Of a stretch of DNA of 6,339 bases, positions 1 to 6,339 are shown piece after piece. A program made the position numbers and the translations under genes. Numbering within the stretch: the first letter of the stretch is position 1; the number at the start of each line of letters is the position of its first letter. Location of the stretch: positions 1-6,339 of the forward strand of contig JAUNKI010000116.1 of NCBI GenBank assembly GCA_030532815.1. Reading direction: 5' to 3'. Source of the DNA: Leptotrichiaceae bacterium. Its GTDB lineage: Bacteria; Fusobacteriota; Fusobacteriia; Fusobacteriales; Leptotrichiaceae. A model generated the notes under the pieces. That model was not told where the DNA came from, did not search any database, and was given only the letters and a program-made list of their open reading frames with translations.

Positions 1-884
1 ATTCTTTCTTCTTCTTTTTTATTTTCTACAGCCTGCATTATATTAATTTTTATACTGTTATTTAACTTTTCTTTAGTTTTTTCCTGATTTTGAAGGGATT
101 TTTTCCTATCCTGACTAATTTTTCTCATATCTTCTTCATATTCCCTTTCAGTTTCATTCAGAATTTCCTTCATTCTGGACTTTACTTCTTCGATTTCCTC
201 ATTGAGTTTTTTACGGTTATTTTTAAATTTCTTTATTTCATAATTTTCAAAAATTTTTTTCCCCATCAGATTTGATTTTCTCAGTGCATTGATTCTCATC
301 TGCCCTCTGTAACGGGCAAGCCTGTCACTTATATTCACTTCCTGAAAACTCTGATTATGGTAATCTGTTTCAGCAAAAGTCCCTTCATCATCCAATGCAA
401 GAAGTTCCCTTATATAACTGTTATCCACATTTTCATATTTTATAATATAATCAATGAATTCTCTGTCATTAAACATATTAAGGGAAAACTTTTCGGAAAA
501 ATCACTGTCTTCGGACTCCTTTTCAAGCTTATCCATAAATCTGTCTGCAAATCCGTTTACGATTTTTTTTGTTTCCTCATTCATTTTTTCAAGTTTTCCT
601 ATGTCTCTATTCAGAAGTTCATGCATTTTTCTGTTATTTTCCGTCAGTTCTGTTTTTCTTCCGTTAATTATTTTTTTTCCGAAGCTCGCAGCTTTTCTAC
701 GCTTTTCATTTAAAAATTCTTTATTTAATTTTTTTATATCAAGATTACTCATTATTCTATTCAGTACTTTTACTTTTTCTTCAACACCGAAAGTGTTATA
801 AAGTCCGAGACTGTATTCAATTTCCCTTCTGAGCTGAATATCGAGTTGCGGATTTATATTTACATCATTTTTAAGCAGTTCCAT
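1..884 (-). CDS. Partial coiled-coil-rich protein of unknown function, runs off left edge
   Basis: I do not recognise this protein. The frame stays open for 294 codons from an ATG at 884 to the window edge, so its C-terminus is missing. It has no signal peptide or membrane segment and is rich in Lys, Glu and Asn. Residues about 212-294 form a long, almost uninterrupted charged helix of coiled-coil type. Earlier helical stretches lie at about 35-120. The start is uncertain: the only Shine-Dalgarno-like sequence (AGGG) sits about 14 bases upstream of the ATG, which is too far for a strong site. The frame is identical to that of the 827-residue gene upstream. The 12 codons between that gene's TAA and this ATG also read as plausible protein (KCQVLLRDYYTD). 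It may therefore be the C-terminal part of one larger protein interrupted by a stop, rather than a separate gene. Coding nature is likely; function is unknown. Confidence 0.7.
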   Translation of the reverse strand, partial: MELLKNDVNINPQLDIQLRREIEYSLGLYNTFGVEEKVKVLNRIMSNLDIKKLNKEFLNEKRRKAASFGKKIINGRKTELTENNRKMHELLNRDIGKLEKMNEETKKIVNGFADRFMDKLEKESEDSDFSEKFSLNMFNDREFIDYIIKYENVDNSYIRELLALDDEGTFAETDYHNQSFQEVNISDRLARYRGQMRINALRKSNLMGKKIFENYEIKKFKNNRKKLNEEIEEVKSRMKEILNETEREYEEDMRKISQDRKKSLQNQEKTKEKLNNSIKINIMQAVENKKEEER

Positions 885-920
885 GTCAGTATAGTAATCC
901 CTGAGAAGTACCTGACATTT

Positions 921-3404
921 TTACTTTACCACATACTTTAAACTCTCAATGTAATATTTATCTGTAATTTTCAGTATATCTCTATCCTTTTCTCCAATTG
1001 TTTTATTTTTTAGAAGTATTTTAACTGCCGTCGTAGAAGTAAGTTTATTTTCCATTGAACGGAGCCTCATTTTCAGAAAATTTATTTTTCTCATATTTCC
1101 TGAATTCTGTCCGAAAAACTTCATATTTTCAATATCAATTTTTGTTTTTTCTACTTCTTTAATAAGATTTATTCTGCTTTTATTTTTCATTATATTATCA
1201 AAGTTTTCGTTAAAAATTTCCTGATTTTTAAAATTAAAGGAATTTATTCTTTCCTGACTTTCTCCTATCATTTCAAAAAATTCCGAAGCCTTATTTCGGA
1301 CATAACTGCTTTGTTCCCTTAAAATTTCAAAATCAGGTTCATCTTTAAAAAAACTGTCTTTAAAAGAAGGAATAAAATTTTCATCATAATTTTTGATTTT
1401 TTTAAATCTGTTCTCTCTTATTTTTTTTACCTTCGGATTTTTTTTTAAAATTTTGCCGCTTTCATTTATATTCAAACTCTGTTTAAATGCACCCAGTATA
1501 AAAGCCATGTTACTTTTATCCTTAAATTTATACTTGTCTATAATATTATCAACAGGAATATTCTGCCCTATCAGTTTACTGATCTGACTTTTATTCTGTT
1601 TCAATTTATATAAATCAGTTTCTTCCATTTTAAAATCAGGATTTTCGGAAATATTTTCAGAAAACTCTTCAAAATCATCTTCGTAAATAGGTCTGCTGTC
1701 CTTAATAATCGAATTTTCATTTATATAGGAAACTATTTTTTCAACATTAACCGAATCCCTTGAAATAAAAGGCTCCAACATCTTTATTACAGCTTTGTCA
1801 AGCCTTGATCTGAATTCGTAATTTGCCCCGTTGAATATGTAAACCGATGAATTTTTATTAAGTATTTCCTCCAATTTTTCAGTGTCTGTAATTATATCTG
1901 CAATGTCTTCTTCTATCTCAAGTCCTATTTTATTGAAAATCAGATCTCTGATTTCGTCTTCTCTGTCGTTGAAATCAAAAAGCCCTCTGTCTGTTTTTAT
2001 GAGTTGCTTTACAATCCTTGTTTTACTGTCTGCAAACTTTTCAGCTATTTTTATTAAATTATTTCTACTTTCCTGATTCAATATATCAAATTCAAGATTA
2101 ATAAAGTCAGTATCAATTTTTCCGTTTATAACGGGAACTTTCAATCCGAAAAAAGAATTTTTCATGTCGTCAATTAATATGCAGGTTTTTCCTTCCAGCT
2201 TTTTTTTCATAAATTCATTTATTATGATTTTATTCAATATCATATTTTTGGTAGCATCAGACGGTTTTTTCCCAAGTTTTTTTTCAAGATTTTTAAATAA
2301 TCTGTTGTTATCTTCATATAAGTTTTTTAAACTTCTCTTTGTCATTTTTTTTATATTATATTTGTCAAGAAGAGGTTTCAGCTGTTTATATTCTTTTAAA
2401 TGATTATTCATATTAAAATCCAGAATTTCCGTATAAGTATCCAAAGTTTTTATTCCGAAATTTTCTTTTACTTTGTCAATTTTATCTATTTTATTAAAAT
2501 CCGTATAGTAAAATTCTTTTTTTACAGTTCTTTTTACATTATCGCATTCTGATTTAAAATCCTTTCTATCCTTTATTATATTATACAGTCTGTCATCTTC
2601 ATATATTTTAAATACCGTATCCGTCAAATCATTGGAAGAGCCTTCACCTAAAATAACTTTTCTCGGAAAACTAAAAAAAGGAAACATGTAGGATTTCAGA
2701 ATATTTTTCGTCCTATGTTTCAGAATATCTGATATAAATTCCTCAAAAAAAACTTTATTGAATATTGATAACCCTGATGAGTAAAGTTTTTGAAGGCCCG
2801 TTATTTCCTTACTTTTCATTTCATGCTGCATTTTTTCATAACTATCGTTAAAATCACCATATTCAGATATTTCCGTTAATATTATTTTATCATTTTTTTC
2901 GGAATTATCGTTCAGTGCGGCATAAAGCTCATGAGGATAGACACTGCTCATAATATATGCCGCATTTTTTAAATCGATTTCTGAGAATTTGTTTTTTCCA
3001 TCAAATTTTTCTTCCAAATTTTTATTTTCAGTTTCTTTTATCTGTTGTCGATAATATTCCCCATTTTTTCCAAAATCTGAAATTTCAGTTTCTTCCTTTT
3101 TATTATTTTTGATACTGCTTTTTTCAAATTGTTTATCTTCTTTATTTTCGGACAATAAATCCAAATTACTTAAAAAAGTACCGAATTCTTTATATTTTCC
3201 TTCAGAAAAAGTTCTGTATATTATTTCAAATATATTCTCTGAATTAACAGACTTTTCTTTTTTAAAATTATATTCCAAATCAAAATCTTCTTCACCAAAT
3301 TCCTGTATAAGTTCTCTTTTATCCGCTAAAAAAGTATTTCTGAAATATTCCCGAAACTTTTCATCTGTATCCTTTATTTTTTCTTCTTTCATTTTCCTTC
3401 TCAC
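921..3404 (-). CDS. Large charged soluble protein of unknown function (827 aa)
   Basis: I do not recognise this protein. It has no signal peptide and no membrane segment, is dominated by Lys, Glu, Asp and Asn, and has only two cysteines (about 287 and 408), which suggests a cytoplasmic protein. Residues 1-140 are very polar and probably loosely structured. Hydrophobic, better-packed stretches lie at about 142-165, 200-265, 395-440 and 515-560. Residues 740-790 look helical and coiled-coil-like. I see no P-loop, relaxase His triad, HUH or DDE motif. The GTG start lies 9 bases after the peptidase stop. An in-frame ATG at 3392, preceded closely by AAGGA, is an equally good start and would remove four residues. 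The gene follows a TrbL-like protein and an NlpC/P60 enzyme in the same direction, so an accessory, effector or polyvalent protein of a conjugative element is possible, but nothing in the sequence proves it. The stop at 921-923 is followed by more in-frame coding-like sequence. Confidence 0.85.
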   Translation of the reverse strand: MRRKMKEEKIKDTDEKFREYFRNTFLADKRELIQEFGEEDFDLEYNFKKEKSVNSENIFEIIYRTFSEGKYKEFGTFLSNLDLLSENKEDKQFEKSSIKNNKKEETEISDFGKNGEYYRQQIKETENKNLEEKFDGKNKFSEIDLKNAAYIMSSVYPHELYAALNDNSEKNDKIILTEISEYGDFNDSYEKMQHEMKSKEITGLQKLYSSGLSIFNKVFFEEFISDILKHRTKNILKSYMFPFFSFPRKVILGEGSSNDLTDTVFKIYEDDRLYNIIKDRKDFKSECDNVKRTVKKEFYYTDFNKIDKIDKVKENFGIKTLDTYTEILDFNMNNHLKEYKQLKPLLDKYNIKKMTKRSLKNLYEDNNRLFKNLEKKLGKKPSDATKNMILNKIIINEFMKKKLEGKTCILIDDMKNSFFGLKVPVINGKIDTDFINLEFDILNQESRNNLIKIAEKFADSKTRIVKQLIKTDRGLFDFNDREDEIRDLIFNKIGLEIEEDIADIITDTEKLEEILNKNSSVYIFNGANYEFRSRLDKAVIKMLEPFISRDSVNVEKIVSYINENSIIKDSRPIYEDDFEEFSENISENPDFKMEETDLYKLKQNKSQISKLIGQNIPVDNIIDKYKFKDKSNMAFILGAFKQSLNINESGKILKKNPKVKKIRENRFKKIKNYDENFIPSFKDSFFKDEPDFEILREQSSYVRNKASEFFEMIGESQERINSFNFKNQEIFNENFDNIMKNKSRINLIKEVEKTKIDIENMKFFGQNSGNMRKINFLKMRLRSMENKLTSTTAVKILLKNKTIGEKDRDILKITDKYYIESLKYVVK

Positions 3405-3413
3405 TTTCTACTG

Positions 3414-4067
3414 TCAGGATATATCCACTATTCTTTTAACAGCTACCATTTTGGACATAAAATATCCCTGATTAAGCGGAACGATAACTACTTTTTCACT
3501 TCCACTGGAAGCATGTATCATTTTCCCGTTTCCGATATACATTCCCACATGTGAAACTGTATCCGGTCTTTTAGGATCCGTTTCAAAAAATATAAGATCT
3601 CCTTTTCTTGCAGCTGCAAGACTTACCCTTTTTCCTACTTTCGCCTGATCCCTTGATACTCTCGGAAGTATAATACCTATGGACGAATATACATTTTTAA
3701 CAAAAGCCGAACAGTCAAGTCCCTTTCTTGTAGTTCCTCCCCAGAGATAAGGTATTCCCAAATAGGTACTTGACTCATTAACCAGTTTATTAAGAGCTCT
3801 GTTCAGCATTGCGTGCTTATTTGATTTTGAACCTGTAAGTTTTAAATTTGTATTCACTTTTTCCTTTGTGGACTTTATATTTCCGTCTCCTATTTCATAA
3901 TTACGCAAAAGAGGTGTTGTATCAGCATCATTTTTATTTACCGATTTCTCTGTTTTCGCATTTATCTGTCTGTTTTCAACTTTTCTGTCTTTTTCCATTG
4001 TAAATCTCATTCCGCTTGCAAAAGCAAAAGAAGGTATAATTAGCGTAATAAGTAATATTTTCTTCAA
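3414..4067 (-). CDS. Exported NlpC/P60 peptidoglycan endopeptidase
   Basis: This is a 217-residue secreted cysteine peptidase of the NlpC/P60 family, whose members cut the stem peptides of peptidoglycan. Residues 1-17 form a signal peptide (MKKILL start, hydrophobic core, cleavage likely after AFA). Residues 18-85 are a polar linker, and 90-217 are the catalytic domain. The catalytic residues are visible: Tyr107 in PYLWGG, Cys119 in LDCSAF, His173 in SHVGMYIG and His185 in MIHASS. The 12-residue spacing from Tyr to Cys and from His to His matches that in E. coli Spr (MepS). DCSAF has Ala where DCSGF is common. There is no lipobox Cys at the cleavage site, so a soluble periplasmic enzyme is likelier than a lipoprotein. 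Lying directly after a TrbL/VirB6-like gene, it probably does the wall-opening job done by VirB1-type transglycosylases in classical type IV systems; this is inferred from context. It starts at TTG with AGGAG six bases upstream. Confidence 0.93.
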   Translation of the reverse strand: MKKILLITLIIPSFAFASGMRFTMEKDRKVENRQINAKTEKSVNKNDADTTPLLRNYEIGDGNIKSTKEKVNTNLKLTGSKSNKHAMLNRALNKLVNESSTYLGIPYLWGGTTRKGLDCSAFVKNVYSSIGIILPRVSRDQAKVGKRVSLAAARKGDLIFFETDPKRPDTVSHVGMYIGNGKMIHASSGSEKVVIVPLNQGYFMSKMVAVKRIVDIS

Positions 4068-4080
4068 TTTTTTCTCCTTT
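4068..4080 (-). promoter_or_regulatory. Strong ribosome binding site selecting a TTG start
   Basis: On the minus strand AAAGGAG is followed by six A residues and then TTG, the first codon of the NlpC/P60 gene. The spacing is ideal, and the peptide from this TTG begins with a textbook signal sequence (MKKILL). The next in-frame Met, residue 20, lies beyond the signal peptide. The TTG start is therefore well supported. Confidence 0.85.
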
Positions 4081-4114
4081 TTCTTTATTTTTTATAAATA
4101 TATTATTGATTTTT

Positions 4115-5881
4115 TTAAATTTGGGCATTTTCATTTTGGGAATTTTTATTTTTATTTTCCAATGCTTCATTTTTACCTGCATTCTGACGTATCAGTTCGG
4201 AATTTTTACTTATATTTATATTCTCATTTTTTCCTTTTTCTTTTTCCTTGTCCTCTTCTTTTTTTCTCATTTTTTCCCTTACGATTTCATTTATCGTTTC
4301 CGCATGTTTATCTGCATTACCCGTTGCAAATTGCCTAGTAGTATCCCTCAAATCGGAAAGACTCATTTTTTTCCCTGCCCCTCCGGCATTATTTCCTGTA
4401 CTTTCGACATTTTTTCTTGCAGCAGAAAGAATATCTCTCCCTCCTTTATTTCCTGCGAGATTTTCAACAGAATTTTTACCACCTGCTGCGATATTTTTTC
4501 CTCCTACTGCCGAAGAACTTCCCTTACTGAAGGCATTTTTCAGAAAATTTCCGGCTATGAGCATATTAAAGCCTCCGTCAATAACTTCCGTTGTAATTGA
4601 GCTCGCCTGAATAAATGCTGCATTTCCCGCATTGAGAAACTGACCTATCGTCTTTATCTGCATAATAAGTCCATTTACGATAAATACTCCTATTATCATT
4701 CCGATAAGCTTACCTACATCAGAACTTCCATTTCCGTCAAGTTTATCAATCAGCTTAAAAGCGAAACCTATAAGAGTGAACATAACTATAACATTTACCA
4801 TTGCAGCTATAATTCCTCCTATTGCTCCCACTCCTATGTTTTTAGTAAATCCGAGAGCCATAAAAATCATAACTACCATTGCAAAACAGCCGACAATCAG
4901 ATAGTCTACCAATACTATCATTATTTCAATTGCCGCTTTTATACATAACCATAAGAGTACAAGCCCTGAAAACAGTACGACAATAGGAAGAATATTATTT
5001 ACTACTCCTTTTACACTGAACAGCATTTTTACTCCTGAAACTATAACGGCAAAAGGAACATTGAATAATTTAGTCAGATAGTCGGGTAAATTATATATAC
5101 TGAAACTCTGCCCTGAAATCATCCCTCCTATTTTCATTGAAAGGTCAAATAACGGTCCTGTATAAAAGTTCCAGAAAAAACCGTTGGCAAGTATCATGAC
5201 AAGTGTTGCCATTACTACAATCTGTGGAAACATATCCTTCATAATCATTATTATTGTCTTCGGTTCTTCGGTATTGGGATTAGTTACTCCCTTAAGTATA
5301 TTGATAAGTATTTCCAAAGTTCCCATAAGTAAAAGAAAAACTCCCAGAACATTTGAAAGTACCCGTCCGACATTATCCGTTATATTTCCGGTAATTTTAA
5401 ACAGATTTACTACAATTTTACTCCTTATATCATACGTATCTTTAATTTTTCCTATAGGAGAACTTTCATAATTTGAATTTTTTAATGAACTGTTACTTCC
5501 CCCGCCTGATTTTAATTCTCTCAGCTCATTTGCCATAAATATTACTGCAAGGATTATCTGCCAAGGTTTCAGTTTTACTTTCCATGTTGAAGGACTCGTA
5601 CTCGTGTCATTTGCTGAACTGAGAGACGATGAATTCATTCCTTTAACAGCTTTTCCGAGATCATACAAATTGGCACCGCTTGCAGCTGATGACATAATGT
5701 TTCCGATATTAAACATAACAGGATCATCATTAGACTGTTTATTACGGTTCTGTATCTCGTTATACATGGCATTTCGGGCCTGTGCATTTTTTGCATCCTG
5801 AAGGGCATTTGTAGTAGTTGTGGCAAAAAGACCCGTATTCAGTATAACAAAAAATACTCCTATCAATCTTCTTATACTCAT
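4115..5881 (-). CDS. TrbL/VirB6-like type IV secretion membrane protein
   Basis: This 588-residue polytopic inner-membrane protein has the architecture of the TrbL/VirB6 family, the channel subunit of type IV secretion and conjugation systems. Residues 1-20 form a signal-like N-terminal segment. Residues 21-105 are polar and Ser/Asn-rich. A short hydrophobic stretch lies at 107-119. Clear membrane segments follow at about 174-197, 219-238, 296-318, 322-345, 351-378 and 391-410, with a weaker one at 274-290. Residues 433-506 are Gly/Ala/Ser-rich. The tail from about 507 is charged (KEEDKEKEKGK) and ends in an Asn/Lys/Glu-rich stretch, like the hydrophilic C-terminal extensions of TrbL proteins. 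The family call rests on topology, length and the tail, since this family is poorly conserved in sequence; a TraG-N or other polytopic conjugation protein is the main alternative. It is the first gene of the apparent operon. The ATG at 5881 has only a weak GGA-type ribosome site (GCGGAAAA), about eight bases upstream. Confidence 0.75.
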   Translation of the reverse strand: MSIRRLIGVFFVILNTGLFATTTTNALQDAKNAQARNAMYNEIQNRNKQSNDDPVMFNIGNIMSSAASGANLYDLGKAVKGMNSSSLSSANDTSTSPSTWKVKLKPWQIILAVIFMANELRELKSGGGSNSSLKNSNYESSPIGKIKDTYDIRSKIVVNLFKITGNITDNVGRVLSNVLGVFLLLMGTLEILINILKGVTNPNTEEPKTIIMIMKDMFPQIVVMATLVMILANGFFWNFYTGPLFDLSMKIGGMISGQSFSIYNLPDYLTKLFNVPFAVIVSGVKMLFSVKGVVNNILPIVVLFSGLVLLWLCIKAAIEIMIVLVDYLIVGCFAMVVMIFMALGFTKNIGVGAIGGIIAAMVNVIVMFTLIGFAFKLIDKLDGNGSSDVGKLIGMIIGVFIVNGLIMQIKTIGQFLNAGNAAFIQASSITTEVIDGGFNMLIAGNFLKNAFSKGSSSAVGGKNIAAGGKNSVENLAGNKGGRDILSAARKNVESTGNNAGGAGKKMSLSDLRDTTRQFATGNADKHAETINEIVREKMRKKEEDKEKEKGKNENINISKNSELIRQNAGKNEALENKNKNSQNENAQI

Positions 5882-5883
5882 AA

Positions 5884-5949
5884 TTATTTTCCGCTAACTT
5901 TATTATATTTATTCAGTGTGATTTTTTCTTCAATCAGCGGTTTTTCCAC
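5884..5949 (-). other. Very short possible leader ORF (21 codons)
   Basis: A GTG at 5949 preceded directly by AAAGGGA opens a 21-codon frame (VEKPLIEEKITLNKYNKVSGK) that ends two bases before the ATG of the TrbL-like gene. The peptide reads plausibly, and its position would allow translational coupling. However, the purine run touches the start codon, which is too close for a normal ribosome site. It may be a chance frame or the tail of a decayed gene. It is reported only as a candidate. Confidence 0.15.
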
Positions 5950-6013
5950 TCCCTTTCCCTGAATTTTTCAACTGAACATTTAATTATTATTTTCTGACTG
6001 TTATTTTAAATTT

Positions 6014-6043
6014 ATTTTATCATAATAATTAAATTTTTTCCAA
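6014..6043 (-). promoter_or_regulatory. Candidate sigma-70 promoter for the operon
   Basis: On the minus strand TTGGAA (6043-6038) is followed after 18 bases by TAAAAT (6019-6014), which is preceded by TG plus one base, an extended -10 arrangement. Transcription would begin near 6007 and leave a leader of about 125 bases before the ATG at 5881. It is the best-placed match upstream of the first gene. The surrounding DNA is so AT-rich that chance matches are expected, so confidence is limited. Confidence 0.4.
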
Positions 6044-6182
6044 TTTCCTAAAAATTCATTCAAACAATTGTAATTACTATATTTCTTTTAGTTTTTTCAA
6101 ATAATTTTTTTCCGCAATATATAATTTTTTTTAATTTCCAAATTTAATTAGCAGCAAATCATTTATCCGCCTAAAAATTAAA

Positions 6183-6217
6183 ATGAGAGCTTAATCGCTC
6201 TCATACTACTTTTTTTT
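6183..6217. terminator. Hairpin with flanking T-runs, probable bidirectional terminator
   Basis: An 8-bp perfect stem is formed by ATGAGAGC (6183-6190) and GCTCTCAT (6197-6204) around the loop TTAATC. On the plus strand it is followed, after five bases, by eight T residues (6210-6217). On the minus strand it is followed at once by TTTAATTTTT. It could stop transcripts arriving from either side and insulate the operon from whatever lies to the right. The plus-strand T-run is slightly displaced from the stem, so that direction is less certain. Confidence 0.6.
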
Positions 6218-6242
6218 AAAAGCCTAACAAACTATTTTTTCC

Positions 6243-6266
6243 GTGAGGGCTCATTGCCGCCCTCAC
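6243..6266. repeat. Second inverted repeat, related to the hairpin at 6183
   Basis: GTGAGGGC (6243-6250) pairs perfectly with GCCCTCAC (6259-6266) around the eight-base loop TCATTGCC. It is the most GC-rich spot in this otherwise AT-rich stretch. There is no T-run directly after it on the plus strand; on the minus strand GGAAAAAATAG follows, which is not a terminator tail. The stem resembles that of the hairpin at 6183-6204 with two base pairs changed from A-T to G-C on both arms. Confidence 0.6.
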
Positions 6267-6287
6267 ACTCCGACTATCAGCTTAATC

Positions 6288-6311
6288 CAAACTTTTTTGG
6301 AAAAAAGTTTG
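6288..6311. repeat. Perfect 24-base palindrome
   Basis: CAAAC plus six T (6288-6298), then GG, then six A plus GTTTG (6301-6311) form an 11-bp perfect inverted repeat. The central GG is too short for a relaxed loop, so the inner A-T pair probably opens. On the plus strand GATAAAAAAC follows. It could be a terminator-like hairpin for a gene to the right or a protein-binding palindrome. The sequence does not decide. Confidence 0.55.
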
Positions 6312-6339
6312 ATAAAAAACTGCCGACACAAATTATTTC

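Larger units (their letters stand above)
5882..6339. other. Gene-free, AT-rich upstream region of about 458 bases
   Basis: No convincing gene is visible on either strand. From right to left it holds the 24-base palindrome, two related hairpins, a block from about 6180 to 5985 that is almost entirely A and T, the candidate promoter and the leader before the TrbL-like gene. The ten-base sequence AATTTTTAGG (minus strand) occurs at 6179-6170 and again at 6056-6047, just upstream of the candidate -35 box. The nine-base AGCTTAATC (plus strand) occurs at 6188-6196 and 6279-6287. No tRNA, rRNA or CRISPR repeats were seen. A regulatory region is the simplest reading. An origin of transfer is possible in this context, but no nick-site motif was recognised. 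Confidence 0.6.

Noticed and set aside
90..801. Open frames on the plus strand at 90-275, 357-713 and 454-801
   Set aside because: They lie opposite the open minus-strand frame at 884-1. Their peptides are Phe/Ser/Ile-rich, as expected when A-rich coding DNA is read backwards, and none has a ribosome site or recognisable domain.
1393..3471. Plus-strand frames at 1393-1587, 1882-2076, 2164-2403 and 3109-3471
   Set aside because: All fall inside the 827-residue minus-strand gene or its junction with the peptidase gene and look like antisense artefacts.
3976..4182. Minus-strand 68-codon frame overlapping the start of the peptidase gene
   Set aside because: It overlaps both the tail of the TrbL-like gene and the well-supported signal peptide of the NlpC/P60 gene in another frame. 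Its composition is Lys/Ile repeats from A-rich DNA.
4106..5826. Frames at 4106-4600, 4248-4610, 5184-5471 and 5604-5801 (plus) and 5635-5826 (minus)
   Set aside because: All are contained in or overlap the TrbL-like gene, which has clear signal and membrane segments in its own frame. The hydrophobic look of the plus-strand frames comes from T-rich antisense reading.
5930..5985. P-loop-like peptide GKGSGKT in a second minus-strand frame upstream of the TrbL-like gene
   Set aside because: The spacing does not fit the Walker A pattern GxxxxGK[ST], the frame closes three codons later, and no start or further ATPase motif is present.
6183..6266. Hairpins considered as a CRISPR array or part of a tRNA
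   Set aside because: There are only two units, they are not identical, there are no regular spacers, and no cloverleaf or CCA-type acceptor can be drawn.

Overview
The window is very AT-rich, and every credible gene lies on the minus strand, reading from right to left. Arg codons are mostly AGA/AGG, A-rich codons dominate, TGA is used as a stop and TGG as Trp, so the standard code applies. The proteins look Gram-negative (short Sec signal peptides, a periplasmic NlpC/P60 enzyme). Composition and protein style suggest a low-GC anaerobe such as a fusobacterium, perhaps Leptotrichia-like. This is an inference from style and no marker gene proves it. The content looks like part of a conjugative, type IV secretion-like gene cluster on an integrative element or plasmid.

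Layout in the direction of transcription. (1) 6339-5882 is a gene-free stretch of about 458 bases. It holds three inverted repeats near its right end (6288-6311, 6243-6266, 6183-6204), then a very AT-rich block with a candidate promoter (about 6043-6014) for the genes that follow. (2) 5881-4115 encodes a 588-residue polytopic membrane protein of TrbL/VirB6 character, the inner-membrane channel subunit of type IV secretion systems. (3) 4067-3414 encodes an exported NlpC/P60 cysteine peptidase with all catalytic residues present, starting at TTG behind a strong ribosome binding site. (4) 3404-921 encodes an 827-residue, highly charged soluble protein that I do not recognise. (5) 884-1 is an open frame of at least 294 residues that runs off the left edge. 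It is coiled-coil-like and exactly in frame with gene 4, separated from it by one TAA stop and 12 codons.

The spacing (47 and 9 bases between genes 2-3 and 3-4) and shared strand point to one operon. A reasonable reading is that the TrbL-like protein forms part of the membrane channel and the peptidase opens peptidoglycan locally so that the envelope complex can be built. The large charged protein(s) downstream would be cytoplasmic partners, cargo or accessory factors. That last role is a guess from position only. The items most worth a second look are the single in-frame stop dividing the large downstream frame, the unrecognised 827-residue protein, and the pair of related hairpins whose stems differ by compensatory base pairs.
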